Below are positions 41,983 through 50,583 of a stretch of DNA of 64,000 bases, piece by piece. Every line of letters starts with the position of its first letter. Position 1 is the stretch's first letter. Origin of the DNA: Lacihabitans sp. CS3-21 (GTDB lineage: Bacteria; Bacteroidota; Bacteroidia; Cytophagales; Spirosomataceae). Both the position numbers and the translations under genes were made by a program. The stretch covers positions 18,961 through 82,960 of the forward strand of contig NZ_RJUD01000017.1 in NCBI RefSeq assembly GCF_024343675.1, written 5' to 3'. The notes under the pieces were generated by a model that had not been told where the DNA came from, did not search any database, and saw only the letters and a program-made list of their open reading frames with translations.

Positions 41983-43230
41983 TCAAGCCGCTTTTTTGTG
42001 ACCTACCAATCCATAATACAAAACCACTATAAAACACACCAAAGGCACCCAATAACCCACCTGAATGTTGTCGTTAGAATTGTCGATGATGTATCCCATA
42101 ATAACCGGGAAAATAGCACCACCAATAATGGCCATAACTATCAGAGAAGAAGCAGGTTTGGTGTTTTCTTTGAGGTCGTTGATGCCCAATGAAAATATGG
42201 TAGGAAACATGATAGACATAAAGAAACCCAGTCCGCCCAAGGCCAAAACCACATTTTTACCATCGGCATAAACCGCTACCAAGCTCAGTAAAATACACAT
42301 GGCGGCGTATATGCTCAACAGTTTGGCTGGAGCGAGATATTTCATGATAAAGGTGCCAAGAAAACGACCCACCATGAAGAGAATACCATAAATGCCGAGG
42401 TAATATCCAGCGGTCTTTTCATCCACTCCTCCACCTGAAATGGCCATTCTGACAAAGAAACTGGTTACACAAACTTGGGCTCCGACGTAAAAAAGTTGAG
42501 CAATCACAGCCCAAGTCAAGTGTTTATGTTTTAAGGCTCCGGCAATACTGCCAGTAGTTTCACCTTGGTCTTCTTCCTTAAATTCTGGAAATTTCAAAAC
42601 CATAAACAGTACCGCTATCACCAATAAAAATCCACCTAAAATCATGTATGGCATTTTTACAGATGCAGCCTCTGAAGTCAAATAGGCTATTTTTTTAACT
42701 TCTGGTAAAAGATTAAGTTCCTCAGAAGAATACTCTTTGCCAGACAAAATGAATATGGTGCCCACCATAGGGGCTAAAAACGCCGCTAATCCATTAAACG
42801 ATTGAGCAAGATTCAGTCGAGTTGTAGCATCTTTAGCATCGCCGAGTTTTGTGGCGTAAGGATTGGCAGCGGTTTCAAGTATGGTTAAGCCAATGCCTAT
42901 TATAAATAATCCCAAAAGGAAAATGCCATAAGTACGAGAATTGGCGGCTGGAACAAACAAAAATGCTCCTAAACTGAAGACCAATAAACCCAGAATTATG
43001 CCCTTTTTGTAACCAAATTTTTTCAAAACTAAACCTGCAGGAATTGCCCCTAAAAAGTAAGCCAAATAAACTGCGGTATCTACAAAAGTAGATTGCATGT
43101 TGCTCAGCTGTAATGCTTTACGAAGGTGAGGGATAAGGATGCCGTTGAGGTTATTGGCGAAGCCCCACATAAAAAACAGGCAAGTGACCAACACAAACGG
43201 AACCAAATAATTGGGTTTATTTTCTTTCAT
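41983..43230 (-). CDS. fucP: FucP-like sugar:proton symporter
   Basis: A 415-residue major-facilitator transporter with about twelve helices. The start LVTCLFFMWGFANNLNGILIPHLRKALQLSNMQSTFVDTAVYLAYFLGAIPAG is the FucP signature region; the Asn and Glu residues needed for sugar/proton coupling (NLN here, ETAANPYA later) are present. It should bring L-fucose or a related deoxyhexose into the cell. It is cotranscribed with the mutarotase. The repeat-rich intergenic region upstream separates it from the helicase gene. Confidence 0.9.
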   Translation of the reverse strand: MKENKPNYLVPFVLVTCLFFMWGFANNLNGILIPHLRKALQLSNMQSTFVDTAVYLAYFLGAIPAGLVLKKFGYKKGIILGLLVFSLGAFLFVPAANSRTYGIFLLGLFIIGIGLTILETAANPYATKLGDAKDATTRLNLAQSFNGLAAFLAPMVGTIFILSGKEYSSEELNLLPEVKKIAYLTSEAASVKMPYMILGGFLLVIAVLFMVLKFPEFKEEDQGETTGSIAGALKHKHLTWAVIAQLFYVGAQVCVTSFFVRMAISGGGVDEKTAGYYLGIYGILFMVGRFLGTFIMKYLAPAKLLSIYAAMCILLSLVAVYADGKNVVLALGGLGFFMSIMFPTIFSLGINDLKENTKPASSLIVMAIIGGAIFPVIMGYIIDNSNDNIQVGYWVPLVCFIVVLYYGLVGHKKAA

Positions 43231-43298
43231 TTAGGGTTAAATTTTTTGCAAGGTAATTTTTTCAGGACAAAACTGGAAGAAAGGTCGCCTTTTTTTGA

Positions 43299-43419
43299 TA
43301 AACACATAATTTGTTAATAAACACATAGAAGCATAGAACACATAGAGACCTATGATAACTATGTGCCTATGTGTTTAAAAATATCCAAACCTATGATCCC
43401 TATTTGCCTATGTGTTTAG
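43299..43419. repeat. Cluster of AAACACATAG / CTATGTGTTT repeats
   Basis: The motif TAAACACATAG occurs at 43318-43328 (a weaker copy begins at 43299 and a truncated AACACATAG lies at 43337). Its reverse complement occurs in CTATGTGCCTATGTGTTTA (43359-43377) and in CTATTTGCCTATGTGTTTAG (43400-43419). The opposed copies can form a long hairpin. A related block sits alone at 24761. This is a small dispersed repeat rather than a coding feature. Confidence 0.65.
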
Positions 43420-43455
43420 AAAAACAACGAAAGAAAACTTTCCGTACCTTTGTAT

Positions 43456-44754
43456 ATGGAAAAAATCTTAGCAAAAATAGGCATTGAAGCATTGAATAAA
43501 ATGCAGATAGCTACTCAAAAGAGTATTTTAGAGCATCCGAATACCCTTTTATTATCGCCAACGGGTTCGGGCAAAACTTTGGCGTTTTTGTTGCCTTTAC
43601 TCCAAATTCTTAAACCAGTTGAAAATCAAATTCAGGCCATCATTCTGGTTCCGACCCGTGAGCTGGCTTTACAAATAGAGTCCGTTTGGAAAAGCATAGG
43701 TTCGGGACATAAAATAAGTGCATTCTATGGTGGCCACAGTATGGAAGTAGAGGTAAATAGCCTGAAAAATCCACCTGCATTAGTGGTGGGTACGCCCGGG
43801 CGAATTGCGGATCATTACACACGACACACAATTGATTCAAAGCAGGTGGAAACCATCATTTTTGACGAATTCGACAAGTCCTTAGAAATGGGATTTCATG
43901 AACAAATGCAGTTTATATTGGAGCGATTGCCTAAATTGAAAAAATACATATTTGTATCTGCTACTCAAGGAATTAGCTTGCCTGGTTTCCTGAAAATAGA
44001 CGCAGTAAATACCTTGGACTTTATCAACGATGGCCAAAGAAATGAAGGTTTAACACTGAAATATGTTAGAACCAATAACAAAATAAGGTCGCTCAATTTG
44101 CTACTCGGACAAATAACCCAAACGCCTACCTTGATATTTTGTAATCAGCGGGATGAGGTCGAGGAGGTGGCCAATCTTTTGATGAAGAACGGCATAAATT
44201 GCGGTGTTTTTCATGGAAAAATAGAGCAGGTAGATCGTGAAAAAGCTTTAATCAGATTCAGAAACGGAAGTGTTAGGTATTTGATTAGCACTGACTTGGC
44301 TGCCAGAGGATTGGATATACCCGAGGTGGAAAACGTGATACATTATTCCATGCCTTTTCACGAGCAAGAATTTATCCATCGCAATGGCCGTACTGCCCGT
44401 ATGAACGCCACCGGCGTGGCGTATTTCTTTCTGGAGGAAAACGCAAAACAGCCTCCATATATCTCTCAGCTGCCTGAGGAGCTAGTTTTGGAACAAAAAC
44501 AACAAGCAGTTACGAAAGAATCATGGACCACGCTTTATTTTAGTGGAGGCAAAAAAGACAAGATAAATAAAATAGACATTGTAGGTTTTTGTTTGCAAAA
44601 AGGCGGAATAGAAAAAGAAGCTTTGGGCAAAATAGAAGTGCAAGATTTCGCATCTTATGTGGCCATCGCAACGGCCCAAGTTCATTCATTTCTTAAAAAT
44701 ATAAAGGATCAAAAAATCAAGGGGAAGAAATTGAAGATTGAGGTGGCTAGGTGA
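43456..44754 (+). CDS. DEAD-box-type RNA helicase, DbpA-like
   Basis: A 432-residue helicase. Motif I is PTGSGKT (35-41), Ia PTRELALQ, Ib TPGR, motif III SAT, and the second domain has STDLAARGLDIP and HRNGRTAR. Motif II reads DEFD rather than DEAD, and HRIGRTGR is changed to HRNGRTAR. The C-terminal 70 residues (LYFSGGKKDKINKIDIVGFCL, ending KIKGKKLKIEV) match the DbpA RNA-binding domain that targets 23S rRNA hairpin 92, so a role in large-subunit assembly is likely. The ATG at 43456 is preferred over a TTG 6 nt upstream. Confidence 0.9.
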   Translation: MEKILAKIGIEALNKMQIATQKSILEHPNTLLLSPTGSGKTLAFLLPLLQILKPVENQIQAIILVPTRELALQIESVWKSIGSGHKISAFYGGHSMEVEVNSLKNPPALVVGTPGRIADHYTRHTIDSKQVETIIFDEFDKSLEMGFHEQMQFILERLPKLKKYIFVSATQGISLPGFLKIDAVNTLDFINDGQRNEGLTLKYVRTNNKIRSLNLLLGQITQTPTLIFCNQRDEVEEVANLLMKNGINCGVFHGKIEQVDREKALIRFRNGSVRYLISTDLAARGLDIPEVENVIHYSMPFHEQEFIHRNGRTARMNATGVAYFFLEENAKQPPYISQLPEELVLEQKQQAVTKESWTTLYFSGGKKDKINKIDIVGFCLQKGGIEKEALGKIEVQDFASYVAIATAQVHSFLKNIKDQKIKGKKLKIEVAR

Positions 44755-45018
44755 GTTTTAAATGCTTTGCAACGGTTGAACTATCGTTGGTGCGTAAATA
44801 GAGTTTTACTCGTTTTACCAAACTTTGTTCATCCCTATTCAGATGCTGTCTTGAATGATTGGATATTTGAATTAGGTGATTAGGCAAGTAAAACTTGTAT
44901 AACTTAGAAACTATGGTGGAACCATTATAAAGCCAGATAGCCTAAACTAACCAAATACACAGGGGTATTTTAATTCCGTCAATCCCACCCCCCAATTCAT
45001 ATCAATTTCATAAAAAAG

Positions 45019-45042
45019 GCTTCACTTTGTAGTAATATTAGA
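45019..45042 (+). promoter_or_regulatory. Shared 24-nt box, copy 1 (upstream of the DUF5690 gene)
   Basis: GCTTCACTTT, 4 variable bases, then TAATATTAGA, ending 8 bp before the TTG and 26 bp before the GTG start candidates. The same two 10-nt blocks with the same 4-nt spacer occur at 56867-56890 upstream of the glycosyltransferase operon. It could be a promoter recognised by a particular sigma factor or a regulator site. Confidence 0.55.
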
Positions 45043-45050
45043 ATCCCAAT

Positions 45051-46364
45051 TTGCGTAAAAAACAGATTGTGGAACACCTTTCGGCTCGATTAACTAGAAA
45101 ACCACTTTTACTCAATATATGGTGCTTTGTTGCGGCTTTTGGGGCTTATTTTTGTACCTATGCCTTCCGAAAGCCTTTTTTTACTGCTCAGTTTGAAGGT
45201 TATGTGCTTTGGGGAATGAGCCTCAAAAGCGTTTATATCATCATGCAAGTGTTGGGTTATATGAGCTCCAAGTTTATCGGTGTAAAAATCATTTCGGAGC
45301 TTCGGTCTCAGCAAAGAATTAAGCTCATCATTTCGTTGATATCGATTGCTGGTTTGGGCCTTTTATTTTTTGCTTGGGTACCTGCACCCTACAATCTGCC
45401 TTTTTTGTTTATCAATGGCTTGCCTTTGGGCATGGTTTGGGGAGTGCTTTTTAGTTTTTTGGAGGGACGGAGATTTACAGAAATATTGGGTATTGGTCTG
45501 AGTATCAACATGATTATGACGTCCGGCATTCTCAAGTCGGTGTATCTTTATATTCAAGCTTTTAGTGGTTTCTCTGAGTTTTGGATGCCTTTTGTGGTGG
45601 GGGTTATCTTTTTGCCCGCTTTTGCCGTTTTTGTGTGGATGCTGAGCAAAATACCACCTCCCAACAAGGAAGAACAACATGTAAAAGTCTCTCGCAAACC
45701 GATGAACAATGCCGAAAAAGTCAAAATACTATCTAAATATGGTTTTGGAATCTTAACCATTATTTTGGTTTATGCGTTTTTCACTACGCTCCGAGATTTT
45801 CGAGATAATTTCGCAGTGGAGATTTGGCATCAGATTGATAGCCAACATTCTAAGCTGATTTTTGCAAAAACAGAAACCATTATAGCATCGGTGGTTATGG
45901 TGTTTTTAGCCTTTATTGCTTTTTTCAAAAACAACCGCACTGCCTATTATGCCATCACAATCATGATTGTTTTTTCTTTGCTTTCCATACTTCTAAGTAA
46001 TTATCTTTTTCGGGCTGGCATTATTTCTCCGCAAATTTGGATGACTACCCTGGGTATTGGCTTTTATTTGCCGTATTTGCTGATTCAGATTGCTTATTTT
46101 GAGCGACTTATAGCTTACCAAAGGATTAAGGGCAATGCTGGTTTCTTTGTGTATCTATGTGATAGTGTGGGATATTTGGGTAGTGTAGTCCTATTGTTTT
46201 ACAAGGAATTTAGTGTGAAAAGTATAAATTATAGCCAGACACTTTTGGAACTGAGCGAAGTGACTGGCTATTTAGGAATTTTGTTGATTGCGACGCAGTT
46301 TTTCTTTTTTGAAAAGAAATATAGCAAACAAAAAGAATACGAGTTTAGCGAAACAATTGGTTGA
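45051..46364 (+). CDS. DUF5690 family membrane protein (MFS-like carrier)
   Basis: A protein of up to 437 residues with about twelve hydrophobic helices and the DUF5690 start FGAYFCTYAFRKPFFTAQFEG. It resembles major-facilitator organophosphate antiporters in its RKPFF segment. No ATG is available: TTG at 45051 or GTG at 45069 must start it, and the upstream box makes the GTG attractive. Its 3' end overlaps the convergent FAD oxidoreductase by 20 bp. With the aminophosphonate-type genes next door, uptake of a phosphonate or phosphate ester is a reasonable guess but unproven. Confidence 0.82.
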   Translation: MRKKQIVEHLSARLTRKPLLLNIWCFVAAFGAYFCTYAFRKPFFTAQFEGYVLWGMSLKSVYIIMQVLGYMSSKFIGVKIISELRSQQRIKLIISLISIAGLGLLFFAWVPAPYNLPFLFINGLPLGMVWGVLFSFLEGRRFTEILGIGLSINMIMTSGILKSVYLYIQAFSGFSEFWMPFVVGVIFLPAFAVFVWMLSKIPPPNKEEQHVKVSRKPMNNAEKVKILSKYGFGILTIILVYAFFTTLRDFRDNFAVEIWHQIDSQHSKLIFAKTETIIASVVMVFLAFIAFFKNNRTAYYAITIMIVFSLLSILLSNYLFRAGIISPQIWMTTLGIGFYLPYLLIQIAYFERLIAYQRIKGNAGFFVYLCDSVGYLGSVVLLFYKEFSVKSINYSQTLLELSEVTGYLGILLIATQFFFFEKKYSKQKEYEFSETIG

Positions 46365-47493
46365 TTTTGGCTTCGGTATAACCCGCACTGGTGGTCATTC
46401 CCTTGCCGCCAATACCAGTTCTGATTTCGATATTTTCTGATATTTTATGTTCAAAAATCCCGTCGGGATGTTGGGCATAATAGCCTGCCCAGGTTTGGGT
46501 ATAACTTTTACGAGGAATATTCAGAATCAATTCTGCCTCGTTTTTCATAAGTTCATTGATATAATCAGATACACCTAATCCGAGATTTTCCACCTCACTT
46601 ACACCGGCATATTCGTGCGAGTCGCCCACGATAATGCTGCCGTCAGGCAATTGCTTGAAAAGTATATGAATACCCCATTTTTTGAGTTCCAATAAATGAT
46701 CGGGGGTTTGTAGTTTTGCAAACGATGGACATTCCTCAAATGATTCGTATCGTCTGATGGTGAGGCCAGTAAGAATGTTGGCTTTGAGGTTAAATTGCTT
46801 TAAAGGCTCTGTTTTCATCATTTGCAATTTGCTCACTATCAAACCACTGTTTCGGTATATTTCGGGAAACAATAGATTAAAAACATAACCGCTGCAAATA
46901 ATGACTTTCTCACTTAAAAATTCTTCTTTGCCTGCTGTTTCAACTTTTACTTCTCCGTTCTGGTCTTCAATATCGATAACCGCTCGGTGGTTTTTATAAT
47001 CCACGCCCAATTTTTCCTGACAGTAATTTATCAATTTGTAAATAAACTCCGAGGAATTTACGCTGTATTCTTTCGGATAAAAAATAGAGCCTTTGATATA
47101 GTCCGAATTTATATCAGGGAAAAGTACATTGGTGGCAGTTTTGGAAAGAATTTCTTGGGTATAGCCAGCTTTATGGTGTAGCTCGGCAACCTCATTTATC
47201 AAATTCAGTTCGTCTTCGTCTGAGGCAATGTACACACTGCCGTTTTTAACTAAAGTAAAGTCAGCTTCGGCTTGTAGTTCGTCAAAAATCTCCAAACTTC
47301 TGATACCGAACCTTTGCCAGTAAGCATCCAAGCCAGAAGGAACCACCTGACCGAAGTTTTGAATGGTGCTGCCTACAGGTCGATTGTCTTTTTCGAGTAA
47401 AAGGACTTTTTTACCAATTTTGGCTGCATGAAATGCATGGAAGGTGCCCATTATGCCTGCACCAACTATAATTAGGTCGTATTTTTTCATCAT
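46345..47493 (-). CDS. DAO-family FAD oxidoreductase (TIGR03364 type)
   Basis: A 382-residue DadA/ThiO-like oxidoreductase. The dinucleotide motif GAGIMGTFHAFHAAKIGKKV is at 11-30, and the closing FAD segment GIGGKGMTTSAGYTEAKI is at the C-terminus. The TIGR03364 subfamily is known for its syntenic association with PhnX-like hydrolases and is proposed to deaminate an aminophosphonate oxidatively. The PhnX-like gene lies directly upstream with a 4-bp overlap, so the two are translationally coupled. It overlaps the convergent DUF5690 gene by 20 bp. Confidence 0.9.
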   Translation of the reverse strand: MMKKYDLIIVGAGIMGTFHAFHAAKIGKKVLLLEKDNRPVGSTIQNFGQVVPSGLDAYWQRFGIRSLEIFDELQAEADFTLVKNGSVYIASDEDELNLINEVAELHHKAGYTQEILSKTATNVLFPDINSDYIKGSIFYPKEYSVNSSEFIYKLINYCQEKLGVDYKNHRAVIDIEDQNGEVKVETAGKEEFLSEKVIICSGYVFNLLFPEIYRNSGLIVSKLQMMKTEPLKQFNLKANILTGLTIRRYESFEECPSFAKLQTPDHLLELKKWGIHILFKQLPDGSIIVGDSHEYAGVSEVENLGLGVSDYINELMKNEAELILNIPRKSYTQTWAGYYAQHPDGIFEHKISENIEIRTGIGGKGMTTSAGYTEAKINQLFR

Positions 47494-48206
47494 GATAGGT
47501 AAGCTTTAAGCTCAGACAAATCAGCTAAAAGTCCGTCATTTGGATTTGCTTCGAGTTGTTTTCTGCTGTGTGTGCCATTGCAAATACCGAGACTGAGGGC
47601 CACCCCAGCACTTTTGCCTGACTGTAAATCAGACGGTGTGTCGCCAATGTTTATGACATTTTTTATGTCACTGATGCCAAGTGTTTTTACTGCTTTGAGG
47701 ATCATATCCGGCTGTGGTCGGCCTTTTTCTACTTCGTCTGAAGCTATCGAAAGGTCGATGATGCCTTTTCCTGAAGCATTAAAATAATCCGAATTTAGAC
47801 CTTCAAGCCAACCCAGTTTGTTAAGAATGATGTTCGTTACTTTTCTGTAAAAACCTGTTGTTAGGGCTATTTTTATATGGTTTGCTCTTAGATACTCAAA
47901 TATTTCAAGGCAATGGTCAGTGGGTAAAATGCTGTGGTTAAGGTAATGTTCTTCTAAAATTCTTGTAAAGTTTTCATAGCTATATTGTACGTTTTTGGCA
48001 AAATTTGTGTGTGTTTCGCCTATTTTTTCATTCCAGAGCATTCTGAATACTTCTATTTTCGAATAGCCCTGAAGGGCTAATATTCTTTCTTCAGTGACAT
48101 CTAAGTAGGTGAATTTACAAGCCTGAGCAAAGCATGTTTCTACTTCTTTTTGGTCTCTGACAGTTGTGCCTGCCATGTCAAATATGACGAGTTCTATATT
48201 TTTCAT
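47490..48206 (-). CDS. Phosphonatase-like HAD hydrolase (PhnX-like, TIGR03351 type)
   Basis: A 238-residue HAD hydrolase. The first motif is FDMAGTTV with nucleophile Asp10 and the Ala typical of phosphonatases in place of the second Asp. The cap helix contains GYSKIEV with Lys50 in the place where phosphonatase forms a Schiff base. The usual HAD lysine before the last motif is replaced by Arg in EKGRPQPDM. It would cleave the C-P bond of a phosphonoaldehyde to release phosphate. The ATG at 48206 is preferred to a TTG 15 nt upstream. It is coupled to the FAD oxidoreductase. Confidence 0.9.
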   Translation of the reverse strand: MKNIELVIFDMAGTTVRDQKEVETCFAQACKFTYLDVTEERILALQGYSKIEVFRMLWNEKIGETHTNFAKNVQYSYENFTRILEEHYLNHSILPTDHCLEIFEYLRANHIKIALTTGFYRKVTNIILNKLGWLEGLNSDYFNASGKGIIDLSIASDEVEKGRPQPDMILKAVKTLGISDIKNVINIGDTPSDLQSGKSAGVALSLGICNGTHSRKQLEANPNDGLLADLSELKAYLS

Positions 48207-48363
48207 TCGTTTTTTATGCAAAAATATGAAACTGGATTTTTCTGAAAGTTAAGGGAATATTAAATTATAATGTTTTAGTTTGTTCTCCTTTTGTGAAAAT
48301 AATCATTTAACACCTACTTAATGATTTGGTTATTTTGGGTTCGGAAATTTGCAAAAAAAACGA

Positions 48364-49281
48364 ATGAAAAGACGTGGCCTTTTAAAAAGTCTTGGACTCA
48401 TAACGGGTGGATTGGTTTTACCGAAAGAAATTTTAGCCAAAGAAACTCCTAAAAATAAATCGATCAGGATTGCCCACATAACAGACACACACATTCAACC
48501 GCACATTGGTGCCGCCAAAGGTTTCGAGAAATGTCTTCATCATATTCAGAATTCAGCCCAGAAAGTTGATTTTATAATCAATGGGGGTGATGCCATCATG
48601 GGTACGCATCATGCCTCCGAAAACAGTATTGGCAAACAGTGGGAATTGTACAAAAACGTCATTGGTTCGGAGAATAATTTACCAGTTTATAATTGTATAG
48701 GAAACCACGATATTTATCGCAAAAAGGACGATTTGCAAGGTTTTGAGGATGGGAAGAAAGTAGCCATGGACCATTTCGGGATGAACAAAACCTATTATGC
48801 ATTTAATGCCGCCAATTGGAAAATTATAGTTTTGGATAGTGTTCAGGGTAAACTTAATTTAAAAGGATACCAAGGGAAAATAGATGAAGAACAATTGAGT
48901 TGGCTTAGAAATCAACTCAAAGAAACACCAAGGGAAACCCATATTCTAATTGTTTCTCATATTCCCATTTTGTCTGCTTGTGTGTTTTTAGATGGCAAAA
49001 ACTTTAAAAATGGCGAGTGGCGTGTTCCTGAAACTTGGATGCACGGTGACGCCGAAGATTTAGTAGAACTGTTTGCCAATCATGCCAATGTAAAATTGGC
49101 CATCAGTGGGCATATTCACCTGACTGATAGCATTGAATATAACCAAATCACCTATTGTTGCAACGGAGCCGTGAGCGGAAACTGGTGGATGGGCAATTAT
49201 AAACAAACTAAGCCAGGCTATGCGGTTATAGATTTGTTTGAAGATGGCACTTTTGAGAATAAATATTTAAGTTATTCTTAA
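48364..49281 (+). CDS. Tat-exported calcineurin-like metallophosphoesterase
   Basis: A 305-residue phosphoesterase with a twin-arginine signal (MKRRGLLKSLGLITGG). Metal-binding motifs are in order: Asp41 and His43 (DTHIQ), Asp76 (NGGDAIMG), GNHD near 111-114, SHIP near 202 and SGHIH near 250. It would act in the periplasm on a phosphomono- or diester; the pattern resembles 3',5'-cyclic nucleotide/Icc-like enzymes. The ATG at 48364 is chosen over a TTG 15 nt upstream because it starts the Tat signal directly. It is divergent from the phosphonatase-like gene. Confidence 0.88.
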   Translation: MKRRGLLKSLGLITGGLVLPKEILAKETPKNKSIRIAHITDTHIQPHIGAAKGFEKCLHHIQNSAQKVDFIINGGDAIMGTHHASENSIGKQWELYKNVIGSENNLPVYNCIGNHDIYRKKDDLQGFEDGKKVAMDHFGMNKTYYAFNAANWKIIVLDSVQGKLNLKGYQGKIDEEQLSWLRNQLKETPRETHILIVSHIPILSACVFLDGKNFKNGEWRVPETWMHGDAEDLVELFANHANVKLAISGHIHLTDSIEYNQITYCCNGAVSGNWWMGNYKQTKPGYAVIDLFEDGTFENKYLSYS

Positions 49282-49322
49282 AATATTGTCTTATTTTGTT
49301 CTAAATAATTCAATCTCTTCTC

Positions 49323-50384
49323 ATGAAAAAACTATTGCTTTTCGTTTTCATTTCAATACAGTCTTTTAGCCAAAAAACGGAGAACGTTTTTTTGATAACT
49401 TCTGATGGACTCCGTTGGCAGGATGTTTTTTCTGGAGCTGACTCTGCCATTATTTTTAATAAATCATTTACCCCAGACTCTTCCGAAACTGCCAATGCAT
49501 TTTGGGCTAAAACAGATCAAGGCAGAAGAAAGAAACTTTTGCCATTTATTTGGAATACGGTTGCCAGTCAAGGCCAGATTTATGGTAATAGATGGAAGGG
49601 TAACTTTATGGATGTAGACAATGTTTATCGTTTTTCTTATCCTGGTTACAATGAATTGCTTACTGGATTTGCCGATGTTGAAATCAATTCTAACGATAAA
49701 AATTATAACAAGAATGTGACGGTTTTAGAATATCTCAACAATCAGCCAAAATTGAAAGGAAAAGTGGCGGTCTTCAGTACTTGGGATGTTTTTCCGTATA
49801 TCATTAATGACAAAAGGAGTGGTATTCCGGTGAATTCTGGGAATGAATTGATGGAAGGTGAACTTTCTCCCAAACAAGAATTACTGAACCAAATCCAACA
49901 AATGGCTCCACATGCCAAAGCTGAGCGACACGATTTTATCACTTATTTTCAAGCCAAGGAGTATGTGGCTTTGAATAAACCCAGGGTGATGTTTATTTCT
50001 TTTGACGACACCGACGGCTATGCCCACGCCGGCAAATACAAGGAATATTTGTATTCTGCTCAGGCTTTTGACAAATACCTAAATGACCTCTGGAATTACT
50101 GTCAGTCGCAACCCCAATACAAAGACAAAACTACGTTTATCATCACCACCGACCATGGCAGGGGAGACATCGTAAAGTCGGAATGGACCAGCCATGGCCA
50201 ACGAATTAGAGACGCGGCACAGATTTGGATGGCCGTGATTGGCCCCGATACACCTGCCAAAGGCGAAGTATCTACTAAGCAAAACCTTTTCCAAAACCAA
50301 ATTGCCAAAACTTTGGCCGCATTTTTAGGCCATAATTTTGAAAATGGTAAGGAGATAGGAAAAGTAATTGATGGAATCAGATAG
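49323..50384 (+). CDS. Secreted alkaline-phosphatase-superfamily protein
   Basis: A 353-residue protein with a signal peptide (about 1-16). Core features of the superfamily are LITSDGLRWQDVFSG near 24-38 (metal Asp), SFDDTDGYAHAGKYKEYL near 230-247 and ITTDHGRGD near 273-281. It belongs with sulfatase/phosphodiesterase-like members, and the exact bond cleaved cannot be predicted. It lies 41 bp after the metallophosphoesterase gene and is probably cotranscribed. The pair next to a C-P hydrolase suggests a local phosphorus-acquisition theme. Confidence 0.87.
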   Translation: MKKLLLFVFISIQSFSQKTENVFLITSDGLRWQDVFSGADSAIIFNKSFTPDSSETANAFWAKTDQGRRKKLLPFIWNTVASQGQIYGNRWKGNFMDVDNVYRFSYPGYNELLTGFADVEINSNDKNYNKNVTVLEYLNNQPKLKGKVAVFSTWDVFPYIINDKRSGIPVNSGNELMEGELSPKQELLNQIQQMAPHAKAERHDFITYFQAKEYVALNKPRVMFISFDDTDGYAHAGKYKEYLYSAQAFDKYLNDLWNYCQSQPQYKDKTTFIITTDHGRGDIVKSEWTSHGQRIRDAAQIWMAVIGPDTPAKGEVSTKQNLFQNQIAKTLAAFLGHNFENGKEIGKVIDGIR

Positions 50385-50504
50385 GAAGTAAAGAAAAGCC
50401 TTTCGCAAGCGATAGAGAAATTTCAATTAGGTGTTAAAATAATGAACAAGGAAAATGCCTGGTTTTCGTGAGAAACTTTTGCTTTTTCTAAGGCATTGAT
50501 AATC

Positions 50505-50538
50505 AAAAAGTCCCCAATTTGGGGACTTTTTATTTTTT
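50505..50538. terminator. Intrinsic terminator, likely bidirectional
   Basis: AAAAAGTCCCC (50505-50515) pairs with GGGGACTTTTT (50521-50531) around a 5-nt loop, followed by ATTTTTTT. It sits between the phosphatase gene and the convergent ABC-M1 fusion gene. Confidence 0.9.
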
Positions 50539-50583
50539 TCTTTAATCGTAACCTTAATTTTATTAAATTATATTCTTTTCAAT

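Noticed and set aside
43299..43419. Possible CRISPR array from the repeated CTATGTG/CACATAG blocks
   Set aside because: Copies are in both orientations, spacings are irregular and short, and there are no cas genes; a dispersed or inverted repeat fits better.
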